Shown here in pieces: positions 18,434-26,559 of a stretch of 37,889 nucleotides of DNA; positions within the stretch are counted from its first letter, which is position 1, and the number at the start of each line of letters is the position of its first letter. Source of the stretch: an uncultured Nitrosomonadales bacterium. Its GTDB lineage: Bacteria; Pseudomonadota; Gammaproteobacteria; Burkholderiales; Gallionellaceae. The DNA is taken from NCBI GenBank assembly GCA_903858965.1, contig CAIOKY010000031.1, positions 1 through 37,889 on the forward strand, in the 5' to 3' direction. The notes under the pieces are model-generated. The model worked only from the letters and a program-made list of their open reading frames with translations, was not told where the DNA came from and did not search any database. The position numbers were made by a program, and so were the translations under genes.

Positions 18434-18458
18434 CCGCTCTGCGAGCGGAATTTTTCTT
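18434..18458 (+). terminator. Rho-independent terminator-like hairpin
   Basis: CCGCTC-TGC-GAGCGG forms a perfect 6-bp GC-rich stem with a 3-base loop, followed by AATTTTTCTT. It is oriented for the plus strand, about 190 bases after mfd. It may end mfd transcription or a short RNA from the promoter at 18315. Confidence 0.5.
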
Positions 18459-18545
18459 GCGCCTGCTTTTCACCTGCCGGGTCATTGACATCATCTTCCT
18501 CCATAAAAACTTGGCCTGGCTCTGCCAACCACGGACACTTCCGGC

Positions 18546-20273
18546 ATGACCACCCTGACAAAGCTGCGCAACGCTTGGGGATCGCCCATCGACTACTCGC
18601 CATTTCGCTGGATCATGCTATTGCTCGCCGCAACCACGATCATAGGAACGGCGGCATACAGTTATCGCAAGATCGACAGCGAACTTACCGTGGTGGCGCT
18701 GTCGCGCCGGGAGGCCGTCGCACAACTGATGGCCAGCATACTGACGGAAAAGTTCGGGCGCCTCATCGATATCGGCGTCTCGCTCTCCACGCGCGTGCAA
18801 TTCAGGAATCTTGTCGCTGCGGGAAAATGGGATAAGGCAATTGCAATCTTGCACGATGTACCACAGGATTTTCCGCAGATAGAACGACTGACCCTGATTG
18901 ATACCCAGGGAACGCTGCGGGCCGACGTGCCTGCGTTACCCGGTGTTCTCGGGGGCAATTTTGCATCCCGAGAATGGTTCCAGGGAGTGAGTCACGACTG
19001 GCGACCTTATGTTTCCGCGGTATATACGCGGCAGGGTACCCCGCAACTTAACGTCGTGATGATCGCCGTGCCGGTCAAAAACCAGAACGGGCGGGTCACG
19101 GGTATCCTCGGTTTGCAAATCCGTATCGAGAATATTCTTGAGCAGCTCTCGAAAATAGCTAACAGCGAAGAGACCTTTATCTATTTCGTGGACTCGAAGG
19201 GGCAAAGGGCATTTAATTCCAGAAGACCGGATTTGGGAAAGATCCTTGACCTGTCTGCGACCCCCATCGTGCAAAAATTGCAGCGTGGCGAACAAGGTAT
19301 GGAAATCGGATACGACGCGATCGAGCAGGAACAATCCATTTTCGCCTACGCACCGGTACCTGACTACGGCTGGGGCGTGGTCGTGCAACAACCAGTCCGT
19401 GCATCTATCGGCCTGATAGCAAGGGACGCGCAACTCAGGCAATTATTGGCGGGATATGGCCTTATCCTGCTGCTTGCTGTCATGACAGCAATTCTGGCAT
19501 TGCGTATCACCAGTGCGCGCCAAAAAACAGAAAGTGATCGCCAGATGAAAGTCGATCTTGAGCGCCGCGTACTCGAGCGCACCACCGAACTGACCGCTGC
19601 CAACAAGGAACTTGAAGCCTTCAGCTACTCGGTGTCGCATGACCTGCGCACACCGCTGCGCGCCATAGACGGCTTCAGCCAGGTATTGCTTGATGATTAC
19701 GCCGACCGGCTGGACGACCAGGCCAGGAATTATCTCGGCCGCGTGCGCGCTGCCACCCAGCGCATGGGAAATCTGATTGATGACATGCTCACGCTGTCGC
19801 GAATCACCCGCGCCGAAATGCAACGCGAAACCGTCGACCTCAGTGCGCTCGCCACCGAGGTGTTCGCGGAACTTCAGGCCAGCGAGCCGGAACGCAAGGT
19901 GGATGTGCGTATCGAACCCGGACTGGTTGCAAAGGGCGACTCACAGTTGCTGCGTGTGGCACTGGTCAACCTGCTCGGCAATTCCTGGAAGTTCACCGGA
20001 AAAACAGTAAATGCAAAGATCGAGTTCGGCGCAATACGTAATGCCGATGGCACAACGGACTTCTTCGTGCGCGACAACGGGGTGGGTTTCGACATGACCT
20101 ATGCCGACAAGTTGTTCGGTGCATTCCAGCGCCTGCACCTGGCCAGCGAATTTCCCGGCACCGGCATCGGACTGGCCACAGTACAGCGCATCATCCGCCG
20201 TCACGGCGGACAAACCCGCGGCGAAGCTGTGCCGGGTCAAGGAGCCACATTTAATTTCACGCTACCCGGCTAA
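18546..20273 (+). CDS. Membrane sensor histidine kinase with periplasmic dCACHE-like domain
   Basis: 575 residues. TM1 about 21-40, periplasmic double-CACHE-like domain about 45-290 ([11 protein letters not shown]..., [36 protein letters not shown]), TM2 about 300-319, coiled region, HisKA with His365 in [19 protein letters not shown], then HATPase with N-box [11 protein letters not shown]1 DNGVGFDM and G2 GTGIGLATV. The HisKA/HATPase half is of the phytochrome-associated type that often pairs with Rcp1-like receivers, and one follows 51 bases later. The ligand is unknown; dCACHE domains usually bind small organic molecules. The Shine-Dalgarno is weak. Confidence 0.9.
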   Translation: MTTLTKLRNAWGSPIDYSPFRWIMLLLAATTIIGTAAYSYRKIDSELTVVALSRREAVAQLMASILTEKFGRLIDIGVSLSTRVQFRNLVAAGKWDKAIAILHDVPQDFPQIERLTLIDTQGTLRADVPALPGVLGGNFASREWFQGVSHDWRPYVSAVYTRQGTPQLNVVMIAVPVKNQNGRVTGILGLQIRIENILEQLSKIANSEETFIYFVDSKGQRAFNSRRPDLGKILDLSATPIVQKLQRGEQGMEIGYDAIEQEQSIFAYAPVPDYGWGVVVQQPVRASIGLIARDAQLRQLLAGYGLILLLAVMTAILALRITSARQKTESDRQMKVDLERRVLERTTELTAANKELEAFSYSVSHDLRTPLRAIDGFSQVLLDDYADRLDDQARNYLGRVRAATQRMGNLIDDMLTLSRITRAEMQRETVDLSALATEVFAELQASEPERKVDVRIEPGLVAKGDSQLLRVALVNLLGNSWKFTGKTVNAKIEFGAIRNADGTTDFFVRDNGVGFDMTYADKLFGAFQRLHLASEFPGTGIGLATVQRIIRRHGGQTRGEAVPGQGATFNFTLPG

Positions 20274-20324
20274 TCCCGATCTGGTTATTTATATTGCCCG
20301 TTTGGGCGGAAAGGAACACTATCC

Positions 20325-20768
20325 ATGAAACAAAAGATCATCCTGCTCATTGAAGATAATCCAGACGATGAGGCGTTGACGTTGCGCGCGCTCAAGAAAA
20401 ACAACATCATGAATGAAGTGACGGTATTGCGCGACGGCCAGCAAGCTCTCGATTATTTCCTGGACGAGGGCGCATCTGAAAGACCCGCACCCGCCGTGGT
20501 GTTACTGGATCTTAAGCTACCCAAAGTCGATGGCCTTGAGGTATTGCGGCGCCTCCGCGCCGACCCGCAAACGGGCTTGCTGCCGATAGTGATCCTCACC
20601 TCATCCAAGGAGGAACAGGATATCGTCACCGGCTACCGCCTCGGCGCCAACAGTTACATCCGCAAACCGGTGGACTTCAATCAGTTCATGGAAGCGGTCA
20701 GGCAACTCGGACTGTATTGGCTGGTGTTGAACGAGTCTGCCCCGGTACAGAAGGCACCAACCAAATGA
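20325..20768 (+). CDS. Rcp1-type single-domain response regulator
   Basis: A 147-residue stand-alone receiver: acidic pocket Glu10-Asp11 with DNPDDE, phospho-acceptor Asp62 in VVLLDLKLPKVDG, Thr92 in VILTSS and Lys114 in YIRKPV. The insertion ALDYFLDEG before the acceptor strand is typical of Rcp1-like regulators paired with phytochrome-type kinases. The Shine-Dalgarno AAAGGAA is good. Its stop overlaps the next ATG (ATGA), so it is coupled to the REC-GGDEF-EAL protein. With no output domain, it probably acts by protein contact or as a phosphate shuttle or sink. Confidence 0.93.
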   Translation: MKQKIILLIEDNPDDEALTLRALKKNNIMNEVTVLRDGQQALDYFLDEGASERPAPAVVLLDLKLPKVDGLEVLRRLRADPQTGLLPIVILTSSKEEQDIVTGYRLGANSYIRKPVDFNQFMEAVRQLGLYWLVLNESAPVQKAPTK

Positions 20769-22480
20769 AGCCACTGCGTGTACTGCTCGTCGAGGACTCT
20801 GAGGACGATGTCGAACTGATACTGCGCGAACTGAGGCGCGGCGGCTTTGCACCCGAATTCAAACGGGTGGAGACATACGAAGACATGGATGACGCGCTTT
20901 CCAGGCAGTCCTGGGACCTGATCATTTCCGATTACTCGATGCCGCACTTCGACGGTCTGAGAGCATTGCAGCTCACCCGCAGCAAGGGTGCCGATATCCC
21001 CTTCATCATCGTCTCCGGATCGATAGGAGAAGATACTGCGGTCGCGGCCATGAAAGCGGGTGCCCATGACTACCTGCTTAAAGGCAATATCGCGCGCCTG
21101 CTGCCCGCCATCGAGCGGGAACTGCGCGAAGTGCGCGTGCGGCAGGGACGCCAGCAGGCCGATGAAACCATCCAGCGCCTCGCCTACACCGACCCGATCA
21201 CCGGATTACCGAACCGCACCCGCTTCCGCGAACTGGTACAGGAAGCCATTGCAGAGGGACAACGCGAACAGCGTCCCGTCGCCATGTTGCTGATGGATCT
21301 TGACCATTTCAAGGATGTCAACGACACACTCGGCCACGATTACGGCGACAGCCTGCTGCAGCAAGTCAGCCTGCGCCTGCGCAGCGCGTTGTTTTCACCC
21401 GACGTGATCGCGCGGCTGGGCGGCGACGAATTCGGCATTCTGCTGCCGAAGATCGCGGCGGCAGACGATGTAAAGTTTGTCGTCAGGAAACTCCATCAAT
21501 GCCTGGAAGTCCCGTTCATGATCGGCGGGATTCCGATTGTCGTCGAGACCAGCATCGGCGTGGCGACCATGCCGGAACATGCCGACAACGCCGATACCCT
21601 GATACTGCGGGCGGATATTGCCATGTATCATGCCAAACAGTTGGCAAGCGACTACGCTGTCTATACTCCCGAAAGCAATCCGCACAGCCACGAGCGCCTC
21701 GGACTCATGGCGGAGCTGCGCAATGCGATCGAGCAGAACCAGCTCCTGTTGCAATTCCAGCCCAAGCTGGAACTCAAGACCGGGCGCATCATCGGCTGCG
21801 AAGCGCTGGTACGCTGGCAACACCCGCGCCTCGGACTGGTTCCACCCGACAAATTCATCCTGGCCGCAGAACACACCGGGCTCATCGGCCCGCTGACCCG
21901 CTGGGTACTGGTCGAATCGCTGACCCGCTGTCAAAGCACACAGAGCAATGGCAACGCACTGCGTGTCAGCGTCAATCTTTCGGCGCGCTCGCTGCATGAC
22001 CCGCAGTTGACGAAAATGATAGCGGATGCACTCGATGCAACCGGTGCCAATCCAAACCAGTTAATGCTGGAGGTCACCGAGAGTGCCATCGTGCTCGACC
22101 CGAAACGCGCCAGTGACAACCTGATGGAACTGAGCCGCATGGGCACATTGCTATCTATCGACGACTTCGGTACCGGCTACACCTCGCTCGCCAGCATCAA
22201 GCATCTGCCCGTCAATGAAATCAAGATCGACAAATCATTCGTCACCAATATGCTGGTGGATAACAAGGATGCAATGATCGTGCGCACGGTGATTGACCTC
22301 GGCCATAACTTCGGCCTCACTGTCGTCGCGGAGGGTGTCGAAACGAAGGAAGTATTGGACGTGCTCTCCGCGCTCGGTTGCGATGAGGCCCAAGGCTTTT
22401 TCATCAGCAAGCCGCAGAGCTGCGAGCAACTGCAAAACTGGCTCTCGACATCCCCCTATAAAATCGGATCAGCCGGCTGA
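20765..22480 (+). CDS. REC-GGDEF-EAL response regulator (c-di-GMP turnover)
   Basis: 571 residues from the ATG at 20765, chosen because it overlaps the previous stop (ATGA) and gives a standard receiver N-terminus; the frame opens earlier at 20717. Domains: REC 1-120 with Asp56 (ISDYSMP), GGDEF about 135-305 with an intact GGDEF at 219-223, EAL about 315-565. EAL catalytic motifs are complete: EALVRW (Glu346), NLSARS, EVTES, DDFGTG, KIDKSF, AEGVET and AQGFF. The allosteric I-site is lost: FSPD stands where RxxD is expected five residues before GGDEF. By motifs it can both make and break c-di-GMP, with phosphorylation by the upstream kinase the likely switch. There is no membrane segment. Confidence 0.93.
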   Translation: MKPLRVLLVEDSEDDVELILRELRRGGFAPEFKRVETYEDMDDALSRQSWDLIISDYSMPHFDGLRALQLTRSKGADIPFIIVSGSIGEDTAVAAMKAGAHDYLLKGNIARLLPAIERELREVRVRQGRQQADETIQRLAYTDPITGLPNRTRFRELVQEAIAEGQREQRPVAMLLMDLDHFKDVNDTLGHDYGDSLLQQVSLRLRSALFSPDVIARLGGDEFGILLPKIAAADDVKFVVRKLHQCLEVPFMIGGIPIVVETSIGVATMPEHADNADTLILRADIAMYHAKQLASDYAVYTPESNPHSHERLGLMAELRNAIEQNQLLLQFQPKLELKTGRIIGCEALVRWQHPRLGLVPPDKFILAAEHTGLIGPLTRWVLVESLTRCQSTQSNGNALRVSVNLSARSLHDPQLTKMIADALDATGANPNQLMLEVTESAIVLDPKRASDNLMELSRMGTLLSIDDFGTGYTSLASIKHLPVNEIKIDKSFVTNMLVDNKDAMIVRTVIDLGHNFGLTVVAEGVETKEVLDVLSALGCDEAQGFFISKPQSCEQLQNWLSTSPYKIGSAG

Positions 22481-22679
22481 TGTTGCAACAGACCAGACCA
22501 TCCGCTGGTTCATGCGTAACTCCCTCAAAGAAACCCGCAGGACAGTCAAATCCGATTTTTATCGTTTCACGATAGCCTGCAATTAGTTCTTCTGCCTGTT
22601 CCACGCCCTGCATTTCAAGCAAATAATTATATATATTCAGCTTGTTGCTGAAACGATATGTCTCTGCCACAATGCATCA

Positions 22680-22699
22680 GGGGAGGTGCTAATCATGTG
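22680..22699 (+). promoter_or_regulatory. Ribosome site that selects a GTG start
   Basis: The strong Shine-Dalgarno GGGGAGG is followed by overlapping candidates in ATGTG. The ATG at 22695 is immediately followed by TGA, so it encodes only Met-stop. The GTG at 22697 is in frame with the binding protein and gives a classical signal peptide (MKRRIGHF...). The minimal ATG-TGA overlapping a GTG start could lower or tune initiation. Confidence 0.55.
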
Positions 22700-23707
22700 A
22701 AAAGACGTATTGGTCATTTCAGTACCACGCTGGCCTTGTGGATGTTGTTGTCTGCAACCGTACATGCCGAGACCATCGTGCTTGCCGTACCCGGGCCCGG
22801 CACCTTGTCTTATCTCCCCGTCTATCTGGCCAAAGCCATAGCAGCCGATCAAGCCGAAGGGATCGAACTCAAGCTGCGTTATTTTTCCGGCGGTCCATTG
22901 GCGATGCGCGACCTGACCAACAATAACAGCGATTTCCTGGCGATCGGCCTGCCCGCGATTGCAGCGGGCCGCGCCGACGGTCAGCCCGTGCTGGCCATCG
23001 GCCAGCTCAGCCAATCGGCGATGTATGTATTCCTGCTGCGATCCGGCCTTAAAGATAAAGTACATAACATCGCGCAACTCAAGGGCATGCGTATTGGCAC
23101 GGCGACCAGCACAGGCACGCAACGCTCGATGGGGCAAATGATGACGGAATATCTGATGCAGCGTGCGGGACTAAAATCCGATGAGGTGCAATTCATCTCC
23201 ACAGGACAGAATCGCGAGATGCAGAGCGCCGCGATCAAGAGCCAAACGGTGGATGCCCTGATGGGTGATGAACCTTTTGCATCGGAACTGGTTGCACAAG
23301 GCACGGCTGTCAGGCTGGCCGACCTGTATGCCCCGAAGACCAGCAGCGAACTACTCGGCGGTGCTATCGTGCATGCCGCGCTCGCCACACGGGAAGATGT
23401 ATATCTGCAGCACCCCGAGACAGTCAGAAAAATCCAGCGCATATTCGACGCAACCCTGCAATGGTTGTCCGCGCACTCCGCCAGTGAAGTGGTGGACAAA
23501 CTATCCGGACAACCCGGCTTTGATGTGGCTAGCAAAAAACAGCTGATCGATATCCTGCAACGCAATCAGGGTATGTTCCCGAGCCGGCTCGCCTGGGATG
23601 CACAAGCCGTGGCAACGACCGAAATTTTCTCCCACAGCATGGCAAGCAGTCCGAAGGAATCGGCTCTATCTTTTAGCGATTTTATGCGCGGCACGCCGCA
23701 AGACTAG
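22697..23707 (+). CDS. Orphan NitT/TauT-like periplasmic substrate-binding protein
   Basis: 336 residues from a GTG start. Signal peptide KRRIGHF...ALWMLLSATVHA with predicted cleavage before ETIVLAV. The mature part is a two-lobe SBP of the NMT1/THI5/SsuA type: GTLSYLPVYLAKAIA, ELKLRYFSGGPLAMRDL, FLAIGLPAI, LKGMRIGTATSTGT and MGDEPFASEL. No ABC permease or ATPase gene lies nearby. Instead a membrane PAS-GGDEF-EAL gene begins six bases after its stop. This suggests a sensory rather than transport role, delivering ligand occupancy to that protein's periplasmic domain. The ligand cannot be named; the family covers aliphatic sulfonates, nitrate, taurine and thiamine precursors. Confidence 0.87.
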   Translation: MKRRIGHFSTTLALWMLLSATVHAETIVLAVPGPGTLSYLPVYLAKAIAADQAEGIELKLRYFSGGPLAMRDLTNNNSDFLAIGLPAIAAGRADGQPVLAIGQLSQSAMYVFLLRSGLKDKVHNIAQLKGMRIGTATSTGTQRSMGQMMTEYLMQRAGLKSDEVQFISTGQNREMQSAAIKSQTVDALMGDEPFASELVAQGTAVRLADLYAPKTSSELLGGAIVHAALATREDVYLQHPETVRKIQRIFDATLQWLSAHSASEVVDKLSGQPGFDVASKKQLIDILQRNQGMFPSRLAWDAQAVATTEIFSHSMASSPKESALSFSDFMRGTPQD

Positions 23708-23713
23708 GCCAGC

Positions 23714-26449
23714 TTGAAAACCAACTCCAGCGAAGTGGCAACAACCACGCTGCGGCAAACATTCAGCCGCAGGTTGTTGCTGTTGATGGCCTTGTTTTCG
23801 CTGGTGATGAGTCTCCTCATTGTGCTGGCTTACCAGAATCAGACCAACCGGTTAAACAGAGCGACGCTATCCGCCAACCTCACCCATTTATTGCCGCGTA
23901 TCGAGGATGTCCGGCGGGAATGGTCTGATGACGCTGACCATTTACTTGATGTCACCGAATGGGCCGGCTTGCTAAACCTGCCCGAACCGGTGCGTAGCGC
24001 AAAACTGCAGGCATTTTTTACTGCCCAGGCTGAAAGCATGGGGTTCGAGGGCATCGCGATCACCGATGACGCAAACGGTGAGTTGTTGTTCGACTTTTGG
24101 AATAATTCCGAAAAGCCCGAATTACAGAAAGCGATCACAGTCAATGAACCGCTCTGGTTTGACGACGAACACCTCCTCCTCTTCACCAAGATACAAAAGA
24201 ACTCGCGCGGACTGGGGCACACTTTCCATATTTTCTTTTTCAAGGCATGGGACAGCGCGATGCTGCGCCACATGAGCTTTCCCGGCACGACCACCTTTAT
24301 CTCACTGGGCACCCGTCCGTTGCTCAGCTCCACCGGCAATATAGCCATGGAATCGTCACCACCCTCCACCGGCGCATATTCCGAGATACTCTTGAATGGT
24401 GTGAAATATCAGGAAGGCAGTACTGGCGTAACCGACGTGCTCCTTGCGGATGGCCGCCGCCTGCCGTTGATACTGACGGTGCGTTCCACGGTACAAAACA
24501 TCCTGCCCGTGCCTTTGGTACTGGCCGCATCTGTCGGTAGCACACTGCTGTTTGGCATATTGCTGTTTGTGGTTTTCGGGCACTGGCTGCGCCAATTGGG
24601 CGCTAGGCTGGACGGATTGACCGGTGCGACATTGCAATTCCAGAATGAGCAGGATAGTGAAATTTCGCCTGCAACTGTCCATTTGTTGCGGCAGGCCGAT
24701 GCCGGAAAAACCGATCAGATCAGTGTGGCAGTGCACGAGTTATCCAACTTGATGGCCACCGCGGTGCAGCGCGACACCGAACAACGCGCCTACCTGCAAA
24801 CCCTGGATCTGTTGCAGGATGCAGTGATCGAGTTCTCCCCGGACGGGCGCCTGCTGCGTGCCACCGATGCATGGAAAGCCCTGACCGGCCTGGATGACAT
24901 CGCCTCTTCCAGCATTATCAACTGCGTACATCCGGAGGACAGTCATGAACTGCTGGAACAACTCAGTGCGCTGACCCATGCCCAGAAGAGCCAGATCAAT
25001 ATACGGTTCCGGATGCTCCGCCATAATGACGTCGACAAGCATTACTGGGTCGAGGGACGCTTTGCCGCGGTCAAGCATAATGACAAAATCGCAAGCATCC
25101 GCGGCGTGGTGCGCGACATCACCACCACCTACCGTCAGGAGCGCCAGATCAGCCACATGGCCCTGCATGACGCGCTGACCGACTTGCCCAATCGCGTGTT
25201 GCTGGAAGACCGGCTGGCGATGGCCATCTCGCGTGCCGCGCGCAGCGGGCAGCGTGTGGCATTGGGCTTTATCGATCTCGACCATTTCAAGCAGGTGAAC
25301 GATAACTTCGGCCACAAACTTGGCGACCGCATGCTCAAGGAAGTCACACAGCGGCTGGAAAAGGCGTTGCGCAGCACGGACACCTTGTCGCGCTGGGGCG
25401 GGGATGAGTTTGTCGTGCTGTGTCCCGATTTGGCCGACCTGGAGGCTGCCAGAGACATCACGCAAAAATTATCCTATCTGACCCGCGAAAACATCACGAT
25501 CGACGGCACGGATTTCCCATTCACCTTCAGCGCCGGTTTTGCGGTGTATCCGGATGATGCGGACAACAGCGAAATGTTGCTGGCTCAGGCAGACCGGGCG
25601 ATGTTCTATGCCAAGGCACAGGGCCGCAACAACATCCAGTTTTTCAACAGCATCGCCGGCAAGGAAACCGGTCGCCAGTCGTTCTATATCCAGAGCCGCT
25701 TGATGCAGGCGATAAACAGCGAAAAAATCCGCTGCTGGCTGCAGCCCCTGCTGTCGACAAAAACCGGAGAGGTGATCGGTGTCGAAGCATTGGCGCGCTG
25801 GCACGAGCCCGAACAAGGCTGGATATCGCCATCGGTGTTCATTCCGATGGCGGAAAGCCTGGGGCTGATAGACAAGCTCGGACAATCGGTATGGCAACAG
25901 GCATTGCATGCGCTGACCCTGATGCCGGAACATCATCGCTTATCGGTAAACCTTTCCAAGCGACAGCTGTTTTCGAACACCATCGTGAGGCAACTCTGTG
26001 ATGACCTGGAGCGCGCCAATATCGACCCCGGCCGCATCATGCTGGAGATCACTGAAAGCATCGCGCTTTCGGACGTATCGTTTGCACGCGAGCGCATCGT
26101 CGAACTCGACCACAGGGGCTTCGGCATATCGATAGACGATTTCGGCGTGGGTTATTCATCGCTCTCTCAACTGCACGAGATTCCCGCCGATGAACTCAAG
26201 CTGGATATATCCTTCGTCAGGCGCATCCATGAGAAGAGCGGCTACAGCATGGCAACCGCCATCATCTCGATCGCCAAGTCGCTGAATCTGGAATGTGTCG
26301 CAGAAGGAGTGGAGGATGCCCACACTGCCGACCTGCTGAGCTCCATGGGTGTCGAGATGTTGCAGGGCTACCACTTCGCCAAACCCATGCCCGTCGATGA
26401 TTATATGGTCTGGCTGTCAGCGCGCACCAGCGCACAACACCCGGCTTGA
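23714..26449 (+). CDS. Membrane PAS-GGDEF-EAL protein (c-di-GMP turnover)
   Basis: 911 residues from a TTG start six bases after the SBP stop; no better start lies before TM1, and the Shine-Dalgarno is poor, so coupling to the SBP gene is likely. Layout: TM1 about 20-40, periplasmic domain about 41-262 (not recognised, possibly CHASE4-like), TM2 about 265-288, linker, PAS about 360-475, GGDEF about 480-645 with intact GGDEF (562-566) and I-site Arg553-Ser-Thr-Asp556, EAL about 655-905 with EALARW (Glu691), NLSKRQ, EITES, DDFGVG, KLDISF, AEGVED and LQGYHF. Both enzyme domains appear competent and the cyclase is product-inhibitable. The one unusual spot is Val for Thr in DDFGTG. Confidence 0.91.
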   Translation: MKTNSSEVATTTLRQTFSRRLLLLMALFSLVMSLLIVLAYQNQTNRLNRATLSANLTHLLPRIEDVRREWSDDADHLLDVTEWAGLLNLPEPVRSAKLQAFFTAQAESMGFEGIAITDDANGELLFDFWNNSEKPELQKAITVNEPLWFDDEHLLLFTKIQKNSRGLGHTFHIFFFKAWDSAMLRHMSFPGTTTFISLGTRPLLSSTGNIAMESSPPSTGAYSEILLNGVKYQEGSTGVTDVLLADGRRLPLILTVRSTVQNILPVPLVLAASVGSTLLFGILLFVVFGHWLRQLGARLDGLTGATLQFQNEQDSEISPATVHLLRQADAGKTDQISVAVHELSNLMATAVQRDTEQRAYLQTLDLLQDAVIEFSPDGRLLRATDAWKALTGLDDIASSSIINCVHPEDSHELLEQLSALTHAQKSQINIRFRMLRHNDVDKHYWVEGRFAAVKHNDKIASIRGVVRDITTTYRQERQISHMALHDALTDLPNRVLLEDRLAMAISRAARSGQRVALGFIDLDHFKQVNDNFGHKLGDRMLKEVTQRLEKALRSTDTLSRWGGDEFVVLCPDLADLEAARDITQKLSYLTRENITIDGTDFPFTFSAGFAVYPDDADNSEMLLAQADRAMFYAKAQGRNNIQFFNSIAGKETGRQSFYIQSRLMQAINSEKIRCWLQPLLSTKTGEVIGVEALARWHEPEQGWISPSVFIPMAESLGLIDKLGQSVWQQALHALTLMPEHHRLSVNLSKRQLFSNTIVRQLCDDLERANIDPGRIMLEITESIALSDVSFARERIVELDHRGFGISIDDFGVGYSSLSQLHEIPADELKLDISFVRRIHEKSGYSMATAIISIAKSLNLECVAEGVEDAHTADLLSSMGVEMLQGYHFAKPMPVDDYMVWLSARTSAQHPA

Positions 26450-26468
26450 ACTCCTGCTTTTCCCCGCG

Positions 26469-26498
26469 TTGACAGTGTCCGGAACATTCCAATATGAT
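26469..26498 (+). promoter_or_regulatory. Near-consensus sigma-70 promoter
   Basis: TTGACA at 26469-26474 (perfect -35) and TATGAT at 26493-26498 (one mismatch) with an 18-base spacer. It lies 61 bases before the ATG at 26560, which has its own AAAGGAA. The third GGDEF-EAL gene is therefore likely transcribed independently of the genes before it. Confidence 0.65.
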
Positions 26499-26559
26499 TC
26501 CTCTCGCGATTGCCCATCACCAAGCGGATAGTTGAAGACGCCGCTCAACAAAGGAACTC

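Larger units (their letters stand above)
18245..18545. other. 301-base gap between mfd and the histidine kinase
   Basis: No convincing gene. Several frames stay open in short stretches on both strands, but none has a good ribosome site or a recognisable product. It does contain a promoter-like pair at 18315-18343 and a terminator-like hairpin at 18434-18458 on the plus strand. A TTGACA at 18485-18490 has no suitable -10 at normal distance. Confidence 0.5.

Noticed and set aside
18142-18603. Minus-strand 153-codon frame across the mfd-kinase gap
   Set aside because: Overlaps mfd and the kinase start, lacks a ribosome site and recognisable features.
22404-22670. Minus-strand open frame with a protein-like start (VAETYRF...) antisense to the end of the REC-GGDEF-EAL gene
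   Set aside because: Begins at a GTG with no ribosome site, overlaps a well-supported gene and matches no family I know.
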